Of a stretch of DNA of 64,000 nt, positions 45,125-52,654 are shown one piece after another. Numbering within the stretch: position 1 is the stretch's first letter; every line of letters starts with the position of its first letter. The notes under the pieces were generated by a model. It was not told the DNA's origin and searched no databases. It worked only from the letters and a program-made list of their open reading frames with translations. The DNA is from Winogradskya humida (GTDB lineage: Bacteria > Actinomycetota > Actinomycetes > Mycobacteriales > Micromonosporaceae): assembly GCF_016862215.1 (NCBI RefSeq), contig NZ_BOMN01000018.1, positions 1-64,000 on the forward strand, written 5' to 3'. The translations under genes were made by a program, and so were the position numbers.

Positions 45125-45181
45125 GCCGGCAACAGAATCAACCACGCTGAGCCGGCAACAGGCTCAACCACGCTGAGCCGG
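45107..45181. repeat. Three 26-bp tandem hairpin units
   Basis: CAACCACG starts at 45113, 45139 and 45165, a 26-nt period. Units contain GGCTCA and TGAGCC arms around ACCACGC, so each can form a short hairpin; the middle unit has AATCA instead of GCTCA. The first unit contains the S24/S26-like stop codon. It may be a multiplied transcription terminator. Confidence 0.85.
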
Positions 45182-45483
45182 TCATGCCGAGGTGTCATCC
45201 TCGAACTCGTGCACGGCCGACCGGCCGACCTTGGGTCCAGGTGGGCACGGTCGATCGCGCGATCCAGCCGCTCGCCCCATGGCGGTCGCGCGGTGGAGAT
45301 CGACAGCACGAACCCCAGCGAGCGGCCGTCGTCGAGCAACTCAGGTGGTCCGAGTATCCATTTCCGCCGGTCGGCCATGTGCTGGGACGACGCTCGCAAC
45401 GCATTGGCGACCGACGCGGGCGCCGCCCGTTGCATCAAGGCAACCAGTTGATCGAATGATCCTCTTGCCTGAAACCCCCCCAT
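45182..45483 (-). pseudogene. Possible degraded small ORF with frameshifts
   Basis: From ATG 45483 the frame reads GGFQARGSFDQLVALMQRAA, then ALRASSQHMADRRKWILGPP, ELLDDGRSLGFVLSIS and DRAIDRAHLDP, with codon use like real genes. At GACCCAAGG near 45232 a shift of frame would give KVGRSAVHEFEDDTSA and a stop at 45182. A run of seven Gs just downstream of the start, with a matching open frame before it, suggests a second slip. Not recognised as a known family. It could be a decaying gene or a chance open frame. Confidence 0.35.
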
Positions 45484-45497
45484 CGGACAGGAGCACC

Positions 45498-45536
45498 GCC
45501 AGCTCACCGGTGTCGCTGAGGTACCGGTGAGCTGGC
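45498..45536 (-). terminator. Perfect 14-bp stem hairpin
   Basis: GCCAGCTCACCGGT (45498-45511) and ACCGGTGAGCTGGC (45523-45536) pair perfectly around an 11-nt loop. It lies 35 nt past the stop of the minus-strand F420 oxidoreductase gene, a fitting place for a terminator. Confidence 0.7.
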
Positions 45537-45570
45537 GCCGATGAAGTATCAACCGCTACCCGCCGCACGC

Positions 45571-46526
45571 TCAGCGCAGGGCGGGGAGGACCTTCGCGCC
45601 GAAGGTTTCGATGAATTCGGTGAGGTCCTGGCCGACGTGGTGCAGGTAGATGCGGTCGAAGCCGAGCTCCTCGTAGCCGCGCAGCCAGGTGATGTGCTGG
45701 TCCAGGTCGGCGGAGATGTTGACGACCTTGCGGACCTCGTCGAGGGTGACGTGTTCGGAGATGACGTCGAAGTGTTCGGCGGTTTCGAGGTCCCAGCAGA
45801 TGGGGGGCGGGAAGATGTTGCTGCGCCACTGGTCGTGGGCGATGCGTTCGGCTTCGTCCTGGGTGGGGGCCCAGCTGAGGTGGACCTGGAGCGAGATCGG
45901 GCCGCGGCCGCCGTTGTCGCGGTAGGCGGCGATCATGGCGCGCAGGTGTTCCTCCGGGGCGTTGACGGTGACGAGGCCGTCGGCCCAGGTGGCGCACCAG
46001 GCGGCTGTTTCGACGCTGACCGCGGCGCCGATCAGCGGTGGGGTGATCTCCGGGCGGGTCCACAGTTTGGCGCGGTCGACCTTGATGACACCCTCGCGGG
46101 TGACCTCCTTGCCTTCGAGCAGGCCGCGGATCACGTCGACGCTCGCGAGCAGGCGGGCGTTGCGGACGTCCTTGCGCGGCCACGGCTCGCCGGTGATGTG
46201 CTCGTTGCTGTATTCGCCGCTGCCCATCGCGGCCCAGAAGCGGCCCGGGTACATCGTCCCGAGCGTGCCGATGGCCTGCGCGATGATCGCCGGGTGGTAG
46301 CGCTGGCCGGGGCGTTGACCACGCCGAAGCTGAGGTTGGTGGCCTGCAGCGCGGCACCGAGCCAAACCCAGGCGAAGGCGGACTGTCCCTGGCGCTCGCT
46401 CCACGGGGAGAAGTGGTCGGAGCACATGGCCGCGTCGAAACCGGCGCGTTCGGCGGCCACCACGGCGTTCAGCAGGTCGGTGGGCGGGATCTGCTCGTGG
46501 GAGCAGTGAATTCCGTAGTCCGTCAT
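45571..46526 (-). pseudogene. F420-dependent LLM oxidoreductase with one frameshift
   Basis: The gene reads as one ~318-residue LLM-class oxidoreductase only if a base is added. From ATG 46526 the first frame gives MTDYGIHCSHEQIPPTDLL through LGAALQATNLSFGVVNAP; the next residues expected in the family, GQRYHPAIIAQAIGTLG, lie in another frame that runs to FGAKVLPALR. The junction is GCCCCGGCCAG (plus strand 46302-46312), one G short of the expected GCCCCGGGCCAG. In the family this would be a complete enzyme. Either a real inactivating deletion or a sequencing error in a G run; all other parts look intact. It diverges from the VOC gene. Confidence 0.82.
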
Positions 46527-46583
46527 ACGGGTTGTACCTACCCGGCTCGCACGCCCGGCAACCCGGGGTCATAACTTAAACCC

Positions 46584-47237
46584 ATGATTCGCTGGGTGTA
46601 CGCGGTGATCGAACGGCCTGCCGAACAGCTCGACGCCGCAGTGGCGTTCTGGTCCGCGGTCACCGGCACCCACCGGTTGCACCGCGATGACGCCGACGAC
46701 TGGCTCGAGGTGCGGGAGGGAGACGGTGGCGCCCGGCTGCGCTTCGCCAGCGACGACGTGCCCGCGCTGGTGGCGGCCGCGATCGGGCTGGGCGCGACGA
46801 CCGGCGACGAGCCGCACGTGCTGCGGTCCCCCGCCGGGCTGGCGTTCGAGGTCACGCAGTGGGAGGGCGAGACGCGGTTGCTGCCCGCCGGGGCGCGGAG
46901 CCAGCTCGATCAGGTGTGCCTCGATGTCGCGCTCACGGCGTACCCGTCGGAAATTGATTTTTGGGGTGAGCTCACCGGATGGCAGCTGCAGTCGTTTCCG
47001 CCGCAGTTTCGCCGGCTGGTGCGCCCGCAGGGCATTCCCGTGCAGATCCTGCTGCAGAGCACCGACGACGGCTCCACCAAGGCGCACCTCGACATCGCCA
47101 GCGCCGACGCGGAGGGCGACCGACGGCGTCACGAGGCGCTGGGTGCGACCCTCGTGCAGGACTTCCCCGAGTGGATCGTGATGCGCGATCCGGCCGCCGG
47201 CATCTACTGCTTGACCAGGAGGAATCCCCGTGACTGA
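46584..47237 (+). CDS. Two-half VOC (glyoxalase-like) protein
   Basis: A 217-residue protein with two glyoxalase-like halves, the first (~1-100) degenerate and the second (~105-215) with HLDIASADAEGDRRRHEALGA and WIVMRDPAAGIYCLT, the usual end of actinobacterial members. Metal ligands are incompletely conserved. The substrate is unknown. TAACTT lies 6 nt before the ATG, so the mRNA may be leaderless. It overlaps the nucleoside hydrolase gene by 8 nt, whose ribosome site lies inside its last codons, so the two are co-expressed. Confidence 0.85.
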   Translation: MIRWVYAVIERPAEQLDAAVAFWSAVTGTHRLHRDDADDWLEVREGDGGARLRFASDDVPALVAAAIGLGATTGDEPHVLRSPAGLAFEVTQWEGETRLLPAGARSQLDQVCLDVALTAYPSEIDFWGELTGWQLQSFPPQFRRLVRPQGIPVQILLQSTDDGSTKAHLDIASADAEGDRRRHEALGATLVQDFPEWIVMRDPAAGIYCLTRRNPRD

Positions 47238-48153
47238 CGCCTTCTACCTCGACTGTGACACCGGTGTGGACGACGCGCTGGCGATCTCGCTGCTGCTGCA
47301 CAGCCCGGGCGTCGAGCTGCTCGGCGTCGGCACGGTCAGCGGCAACACCAGCTCCGGGCAGGCCGCGCGGAACACTCTCAACGTGCTCGCGCTGGGCGGA
47401 CGTCCGGGCGTACCCGTCGCGGTCGGGGCGCACCACCCACTCGAGGGAGTTTTCGCAGGGGGCGCGACCGTCGTCCATGGCGGTAATGGCATCGGCGGGG
47501 TGGAGCTGCCGCGCTCCCCGGACGAACCGGTCCCGGCGCAGGCGGTGGATCTGCTGCTCACGCTGGCCCGGGCCCGCCCCGGTGACCTGCGCATCCTCGC
47601 GACCGGCCCGCTCACCAACCTCGCGCTGGCGCTGCGCCGCGAGCCCCGCCTGCCGCACCTCGTCCGCGACGTCACGATCATGGGTGGTGCGGTGCGGGTG
47701 CCCGGCAACATCACCCCGCACGCCGAGGCCAACATCGCCAACGACCCGGAAGCCGCCGCCGAGGTCCTGGCAGCGCCCTGGCCGGTGACCCTGGTCCCGC
47801 TCGACGTGACCCTGGAGCACCGCTTCCAGATCAAGGACCAGGAAGCAATGCGTGCGCACGGTACGCCGCTCAGCGCCGCGATCGCCGACATGCTCACGGC
47901 CTACTACGACTTCTACGAGCCCCTGCTCACGGTCCGCGAGGTCCCCCAGCACGACGCCCTCGCCGCCGCGGTGGCAACGGGCGCGGTCACGCCGGCGGAC
48001 GCGCCGATGCTCGGGCTGCGGGTGGAGCTGACCGGCGACGAGCGGGGCCGGCTCGTCGAGGACGCTTCGGTCGCCGCCCGGACCCGGGTCATCCTCAGCC
48101 TCACGTCGGAAGCCGCGCCCGTCATCCTCTCGCTCGCCGCAGGCCCGCGGTAG
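47230..48153 (+). CDS. Inosine-uridine-preferring nucleoside hydrolase family
   Basis: A 307-residue ribonucleoside hydrolase that splits nucleosides to base and ribose. The Ca2+-binding DxDxxxDD is in YLDCDTGVDDALA near residue 8; ILATGPLTNLALAL, TIMGGAVRVPGNITPHAEANIANDPEAA (in parts) and the Asp near DVPQHDALA-type segment (EVPQHDALAAA) complete the site. Base preference cannot be told. GTG 47230 has AGGAGG upstream within the VOC gene. Last gene before a divergently oriented catabolic cluster on the other strand. Confidence 0.92.
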   Translation: MTDAFYLDCDTGVDDALAISLLLHSPGVELLGVGTVSGNTSSGQAARNTLNVLALGGRPGVPVAVGAHHPLEGVFAGGATVVHGGNGIGGVELPRSPDEPVPAQAVDLLLTLARARPGDLRILATGPLTNLALALRREPRLPHLVRDVTIMGGAVRVPGNITPHAEANIANDPEAAAEVLAAPWPVTLVPLDVTLEHRFQIKDQEAMRAHGTPLSAAIADMLTAYYDFYEPLLTVREVPQHDALAAAVATGAVTPADAPMLGLRVELTGDERGRLVEDASVAARTRVILSLTSEAAPVILSLAAGPR

Positions 48154-48211
48154 CCACTGCACGCGTCCGGTCGCCGCGGCTCTCCCTGCCCGCGTCCGGT
48201 CGCCGCGATTT

Positions 48212-48955
48212 CTACTGCACGCGCAGGGAGGTCATGCCGCCGTCGACGCGCAGGATCGCGCCGGTGGTCGAGGCGGCGAGGGGTGAGGCGAGGGAGGCGA
48301 CGGCGTGGGCGATCTCGTCGGCGGTGACCAGGCGGCCGAGCGGCTGACGGGCCCGGAGCGCGGCCGCGGCGGCGTCCGGGTCCTCGGCGGCACCGAGCAG
48401 CCGGCCGACCCACGGCGTGTCGGTGGTGCCGGGTGCGACGGCGTTGACCCGGATCCCCTCGGCGACGTGGTCCGCGGCCATCGCGAGGGTGAGTGCCAGG
48501 ACAGCGCCCTTGCTCGCGCTGTAGAGGGCCCGCTGCTGTACGCCGACGAACGCCACCGCCGAGCACATGTTCACGATCACCGGGCTCGACGACCCGCGCA
48601 GGTGCGGGAGGGCGGCCCGCGACACCCGGGCGATCCCGGTGACGTTCACGTCGAGGACCCGGGCCCACTCGGCGTCGTCGTTGGCGCCGACGTCACCGGT
48701 GGCACCGATCCCGGCGTTGTTGACCACGATGTCGATACCGCCGAGCCGCTCGGCGACGCCGGCCACGGCCCGGTCGACCGCCGTGGCGTCGGTGATGTCA
48801 CAGTCCAGGGCCAGCACGCCGGCCGGGGCCTTGCCCGCGTCGCGGTCGAGCACGGCGACCCGTGCACCCCGATGGTGCAGCAGCGTCGCGGTCGCCGCGC
48901 CGATGCCGCCGGCACCACCGGTGACGACGGCGACGAGGCCCTGGAACTCGTTCAT
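48212..48955 (-). CDS. SDR dehydrogenase of the sugar-acid cluster
   Basis: A 247-residue classical SDR. TGGAGGIGAATA near residue 12, DRDAGKAP after strand 2 (Asp favours NAD), NNAGIGATG, and the Ser/Tyr/Lys triad in CSAVAFVG and YSASKGA; PWVGRLLGAAEDP and a GGMTSLRVQ end are typical. By position it may oxidise 2-keto-3-deoxy-fuconate/rhamnonate, or the sugar itself, in a non-phosphorylative pathway (inference). It is last in a chain of genes joined by ATGA overlaps. Confidence 0.88.
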   Translation of the reverse strand: MNEFQGLVAVVTGGAGGIGAATATLLHHRGARVAVLDRDAGKAPAGVLALDCDITDATAVDRAVAGVAERLGGIDIVVNNAGIGATGDVGANDDAEWARVLDVNVTGIARVSRAALPHLRGSSSPVIVNMCSAVAFVGVQQRALYSASKGAVLALTLAMAADHVAEGIRVNAVAPGTTDTPWVGRLLGAAEDPDAAAAALRARQPLGRLVTADEIAHAVASLASPLAASTTGAILRVDGGMTSLRVQ

Positions 48956-49971
48956 GGTGTCCCCCGTAGTCGCGGATCGATGTGGACCTTCGGGCCCGCA
49001 CCCGTGGTGGGTGTACCGGCCAGGACCGATCCGGCCTGGTCGAGACCGACGGTGGCGGCGACGAGCGGGCGCGGATCGACGACACCCGCGGCGTACGCGG
49101 CGATGGTGTCCTCCAGGCCCGGGGAGGCGGAGAGGATGCCGACGGCGGTGACGTCCTTGAGCGCCAGGCGGCGGGTGTCGATCAGGCTCGGGCTGCCCGC
49201 GAGCCCGATGTAGACGAGCCGCCCGGCAGGTTCGACCAGGTCGAGCGCGCGGGCCGGCAGCGGGGCGGCGTTCGAGGCGTCGATCACGGCGTCGTACGGC
49301 AGATCGGGAAGTTGATCCTCGGTCCAGGCGTGCTCGAAGCCGATCGACCGGGCAAATTCTAGAGATTCCGGGGTACGCCCCAGCAGGTGGACCTCGGCGC
49401 CGGCCGCCCGGGCGAACATGGCGGTGAGCAGCCCGATCGTGCCCGGCCCGAGGATCAGGGCACGGTCACCGGCGCCCATTCCTGCGGCCTGCGCGGCCCG
49501 CCACGCGTTGCCACCGGGTTCGACGAGAGCACCGAGGACGGGGTCGACGGCATCGGGCAGGTGGTGCAGCGAGGTGGCCGGGACCGCGAGCTGCTCGGCG
49601 AGCGCGCCGGGGCGGCCGCCGCGGATGCCGACCTCCTCACGCTGCTCGCAGACGTGCTGGTGGCCGCGCAGGCAGCGCCGGCAGGTCCCGTCGCCGAGCA
49701 TGGTGTCGCCCATGACCCGTCTGCCGAGCCAGGCGGGGTCGACGCCGGCGCCGAGGGCGGTGACCGTCCCGGACCATTCGTGGCCGAGCCGCATCGGGAA
49801 GCGGGCGTGCCCGTCGTGCAGGTACGACATCTCGCCGGTGAAGAACTCCATGTCGGTGCCGCAGATGCCGACCCGCTCCACGTCGACGACGGCCTCGCCC
49901 GGCGCGGCCTGCGGTGGCGGGACGTCCTGGACCGCACCGACGCCCGGCGCGGTGAGTACAAAAGCTCTCAT
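48952..49971 (-). CDS. Zn-dependent alcohol/polyol dehydrogenase
   Basis: A 339-residue medium-chain dehydrogenase. Catalytic zinc ligands are in ICGTDMEFF and GHEWSGTV; the structural zinc loop DGTCRRCLRGHQHVC retains three Cys where four are usual; LILGPGTIGLLTAMFARAAG is the NAD(P) motif. It likely oxidises a sugar or a hydroxy acid. It overlaps both neighbours by ATGA, tying it to the FAH hydrolase and SDR. With the SDR it provides the oxidation steps of the cluster (inference). Confidence 0.88.
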   Translation of the reverse strand: MRAFVLTAPGVGAVQDVPPPQAAPGEAVVDVERVGICGTDMEFFTGEMSYLHDGHARFPMRLGHEWSGTVTALGAGVDPAWLGRRVMGDTMLGDGTCRRCLRGHQHVCEQREEVGIRGGRPGALAEQLAVPATSLHHLPDAVDPVLGALVEPGGNAWRAAQAAGMGAGDRALILGPGTIGLLTAMFARAAGAEVHLLGRTPESLEFARSIGFEHAWTEDQLPDLPYDAVIDASNAAPLPARALDLVEPAGRLVYIGLAGSPSLIDTRRLALKDVTAVGILSASPGLEDTIAAYAAGVVDPRPLVAATVGLDQAGSVLAGTPTTGAGPKVHIDPRLRGTP

Positions 49972-50816
49972 CGGGGCGCGATCACGTTCTGCCGCTGCGA
50001 GCCCAGGCCCTGGATGCCGAGCTCCATCACGTCGCCGGGCTGCAGCCACACCTGCGGGGTGAAGCCCATGCCGACACCCGGCGGGGTGCCCGTGTTGATC
50101 AGGTCGCCCGGCTCGAGGACCATGAACTGGCTCAGGTAGTGGACGATGAAGTACGGGTCGAACACCATCGTCCTCGTGTTGCCGGACTGGCGGCGGGTGC
50201 CGTTGAGGTCGAGCCACATGTCGAGGGCGAGCACGTCCCCGATCTCGTCCGGCGTCACCAGCCACGGGCCCGCCGGGTTGAACGTCTCCGCGGACTTGCC
50301 CTTGCTCCACTGCCCGGAACGCTCCATCTGGAACGCCCGCTCGCTGACATCGTTGACCACGGTGTAGCCGGCGATCGCGGCGCGGGCCTCGGCAACGTCG
50401 TCGAGGTAGCTCGTGCGGCGGCCGATGACGATGCCGAGCTCGACCTCCCAGTCGGGTTTCGTCGAGCCACGCGGGATGCGTACGTCATCGTGGGGGCCGA
50501 TGAGGGTGTTGGGGGATTTGGTGAACAGGATCGGCTCGGACGGCACCGCCTGGCCGGTCTCCTCCGCGTGGTCGCGGTAGTTGAGGCCGATGCACAGGAT
50601 CTGGTGCGGGCGGGCGATCGGCGCGCCGATGCGCTCCCCGGCGAACGGGGCCGGTGTCCCGGCGGCGACCAGCGGGGCGATGCGCTCGATCCCGCCGCTG
50701 CCGAAGAACTCCTCGTCGAAGTCGTCCACGACGTCGGACAGGTCGACGTAACTGGTGTCGTCGACGCGGGCGACGGGCTTTTCGGCGCCGGGGGCACCGA
50801 TGCGCATCAGGTACAC
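49968..50816 (-). CDS. Fumarylacetoacetate-hydrolase family (diketo acid hydrolase)
   Basis: A 282-residue FAH-superfamily enzyme. ILCIGLNYRDHAEETG near residue 74 and PDWEVELGIVIGRR near 120 supply the Glu/Asp metal ligands; VNDVSERAFQ, GKSAETFNPAGPWLVTPDE and LINTGTPPGVGMGF follow. In non-phosphorylative L-fucose or L-rhamnose routes such enzymes split a 2,4-diketo-3-deoxy acid to pyruvate and a small acid; this is the likely role. GTG 50816 lies 8 nt after AGGAG; an ATG at 50807 overlapping the lactonase stop as TGATG is the alternative. Confidence 0.9.
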   Translation of the reverse strand: MYLMRIGAPGAEKPVARVDDTSYVDLSDVVDDFDEEFFGSGGIERIAPLVAAGTPAPFAGERIGAPIARPHQILCIGLNYRDHAEETGQAVPSEPILFTKSPNTLIGPHDDVRIPRGSTKPDWEVELGIVIGRRTSYLDDVAEARAAIAGYTVVNDVSERAFQMERSGQWSKGKSAETFNPAGPWLVTPDEIGDVLALDMWLDLNGTRRQSGNTRTMVFDPYFIVHYLSQFMVLEPGDLINTGTPPGVGMGFTPQVWLQPGDVMELGIQGLGSQRQNVIAPR

Positions 50817-51811
50817 GGGCGGAACTCCTGAGGTTGGTGCCAGGCCGGCACGAGATGACCGGGCACGTCCACGCGTACGGTGAAGATCCGGCCGGAATCG
50901 GGGAATTGCTGCCGTTGCTCGTCGGTGAGGTCGTCGGTGGCAGTGGTGATCACCAGGCGGCGCAGGTCGTCATCGGCGAACGCGACGCTGGACGTGTGCG
51001 GGGCGGGCACGGCGATCCGCTCGACGCAGGTGCCCGCGGGGTCGTATCGGCGGACCTCGCCCGCTCCCCAGACCGCCATCCAGAGGTGATCGTCGGCGTC
51101 CATCGCGATCCCGTCCGGATAGCCCTCGTCAAGCGTGATGAACGTGCCGCGCGGCCCGAGCGTCGCGTAGTCGCGGACGGAAACGGTGCGGCGCAACGTG
51201 TCCACGCTGAACAGGCGGCTGCCGTCGGTCGACCACGCCAGCCCGTTGGACAGCGTCAGGTCGTCGTCGATCGTCGTGATCGCGCCGTCGTTCTCGAGCC
51301 TGACCAGCACCTCTCGCTGCGAGTCGCCCGCGAACGCCAGCGTGCCGACCAGAAAACGGCCTTCAGGGTCGGTTTTGCCGTCGTTGAGCCGCCTTTTCGC
51401 GACGACCCGCGGCGGCTCGGGGGCCGGCGACCGCGGCGGCTCGGGTGCCGGAGACCGCGGCGGCTCGGGTGCCGGAGACCGCGGCGGCTCGGGTGCCGGA
51501 GACCGCGGCGGCTCGGGTGCCGGGATGATCGTCGGGCCGGTTCGGCGGGTGCCGTCGGGGTGCAGCAGGACCAGGCCGGTCTCGGCAGCCACCAGCAGAC
51601 TCCCGTCCGCAGCCACAGTGACCGCACCGACCATGGTCTCCCAGGCGATCCGGTCCTCAACTATCAGCCGGTCACCGTCGAACACACCGGCGAGCACGGC
51701 CCGCCCCACGATATCCACCCACAGCAGCCGTCCGCGGCGAGAATCCCAGACCGGACCCTCCCCCAATATGTACGCCTCCCGCGTCGCCACCCTCGCCACG
51801 CGCCCGGTCAC
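50807..51811 (-). CDS. SMP-30/gluconolactonase-like lactonase with proline repeat
   Basis: A 334-residue six-bladed beta-propeller of the SMP-30/LRE family, expected to open sugar lactones. LGEGPVWDSRRGRLLWVDI near residue 17 has the metal Glu; RRLNDGKTDPEGRFLVGTL carries the Asn and Asp ligands; LSNGLAWSTDGSRLF and GYPDGIAMDADDHLWMA the rest. GTG 51811 overlaps the IclR stop by 4 nt. Just before RRLNDGK lie five octapeptide repeats (PAPEPPRS), which replace a short loop and are coded by a 24-bp tandem array. The catalytic residues are intact. Confidence 0.9.
   Translation of the reverse strand: MTGRVARVATREAYILGEGPVWDSRRGRLLWVDIVGRAVLAGVFDGDRLIVEDRIAWETMVGAVTVAADGSLLVAAETGLVLLHPDGTRRTGPTIIPAPEPPRSPAPEPPRSPAPEPPRSPAPEPPRSPAPEPPRVVAKRRLNDGKTDPEGRFLVGTLAFAGDSQREVLVRLENDGAITTIDDDLTLSNGLAWSTDGSRLFSVDTLRRTVSVRDYATLGPRGTFITLDEGYPDGIAMDADDHLWMAVWGAGEVRRYDPAGTCVERIAVPAPHTSSVAFADDDLRRLVITTATDDLTDEQRQQFPDSGRIFTVRVDVPGHLVPAWHQPQEFRPCT
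51408..51527 (-). repeat. Five 24-bp units inside the lactonase gene
   Basis: Units start at 51408, 51432, 51456, 51480 and 51504, all nearly identical and in frame (8 codons: SPAPEPPR-like). The array sits in a propeller loop next to the metal-binding Asn. Copy number can change without frameshift. High identity suggests a recent expansion. Confidence 0.9.
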
Positions 51812-52608
51812 CGCGATCGTCCCAGCTCGCCCAGCTCCTCGACGATGCCCCCGACCGCGGCGACCAGCACGCCGACCGGGGTCCGGTAGGTGAGGCCGCT
51901 GACACTGACCGCCCCTGACGCGACCGTCGGCGAGGTCAGATAGACCGGCACGGCAACGCAGTTCACGCCCACCTCGTTCTCCTGGTCGTCGACGGCGAAC
52001 CCGCGCTCGCGGATCACCTCGAAGTCCTCGTGCAGGTGCGCGGCGGTGCAACGCGTGTTCGGCGTACGCCGCTCCAGCTCCGCGCCGCCCACCCACTGCC
52101 CGACCGCGTCGAGCGTGGTCAGGCGCGAGGCGAGCAGCAGTTTGCCCACGGCGGTGGTGTGCGCGGGATTGCGGCCGCCGACCGTGGAGGTCAGCCGGAC
52201 GGCACCGCGCGGCGGGTCGGTCTTCGCCCGGTAAACCACCTCACGGTCGTCGAGCACGGCGTAATGTGCGGTTTCGCCGTATCTCGTCGCGAGGGCTTCA
52301 AGGGCGGGCCGGATCCGTACGTGCTCGGGGCGCTCCTCGTGGTGCGCGAAGGCCATCCTCAGGAACTCGTCGCCCAGGACGTAACGCCCGCGGGTGTCCT
52401 GGTCGGCCAGCCCGGCCCGGCGCAGCGCGACCAGCCCGCGGTGCACGGTCGGTTTAGGGCTGCCGATGACCTTGGTGAGCTCCTCGAGGCCGATCCCGCC
52501 CGGGTGCCGCGCCAGCTCCTTCAGCACCGCCAGAACCCGGTCGGAGCCGACCAGCTTGGCTTCCTCGACTCCGGCTTCCTCAGCGGCACCTGTTCGCGTA
52601 CTCTCCAT
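51808..52608 (-). CDS. IclR-family regulator of the sugar-acid cluster
   Basis: A 266-residue IclR-type regulator. An N-terminal winged HTH (VGSDRVLAVLKELARHPGG, GLEELTKVIGSPKPTVHRGL) is followed by the effector domain (RPALEALATRYGETAHYAVLDD, HTTAVGKLLLA and GFAVDDQENEVGVNCVAVPV). It is upstream of the lactonase, coupled to it by GTGA, and divergent from the dehydratase gene, so it controls both arms. The ligand is probably a pathway sugar or acid. Start ATG 52608. Confidence 0.92.
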   Translation of the reverse strand: MESTRTGAAEEAGVEEAKLVGSDRVLAVLKELARHPGGIGLEELTKVIGSPKPTVHRGLVALRRAGLADQDTRGRYVLGDEFLRMAFAHHEERPEHVRIRPALEALATRYGETAHYAVLDDREVVYRAKTDPPRGAVRLTSTVGGRNPAHTTAVGKLLLASRLTTLDAVGQWVGGAELERRTPNTRCTAAHLHEDFEVIRERGFAVDDQENEVGVNCVAVPVYLTSPTVASGAVSVSGLTYRTPVGVLVAAVGGIVEELGELGRSR

Positions 52609-52654
52609 GATGTTCCGAATATTAGATCATCATTCCAATTACCGGAAGTGACTC
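52609..52654. promoter_or_regulatory. Divergent IclR/dehydratase control region
   Basis: This 46-nt AT-rich gap contains GTTCCGAATATTAGATC and TTCCAATTACCGGAA; the outer TTCC/GGAA arms and the ATTAGATCAT centre form imperfect dyads as expected for IclR sites. A GGAAGTGA ribosome site lies before the dehydratase ATG. Confidence 0.5.
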
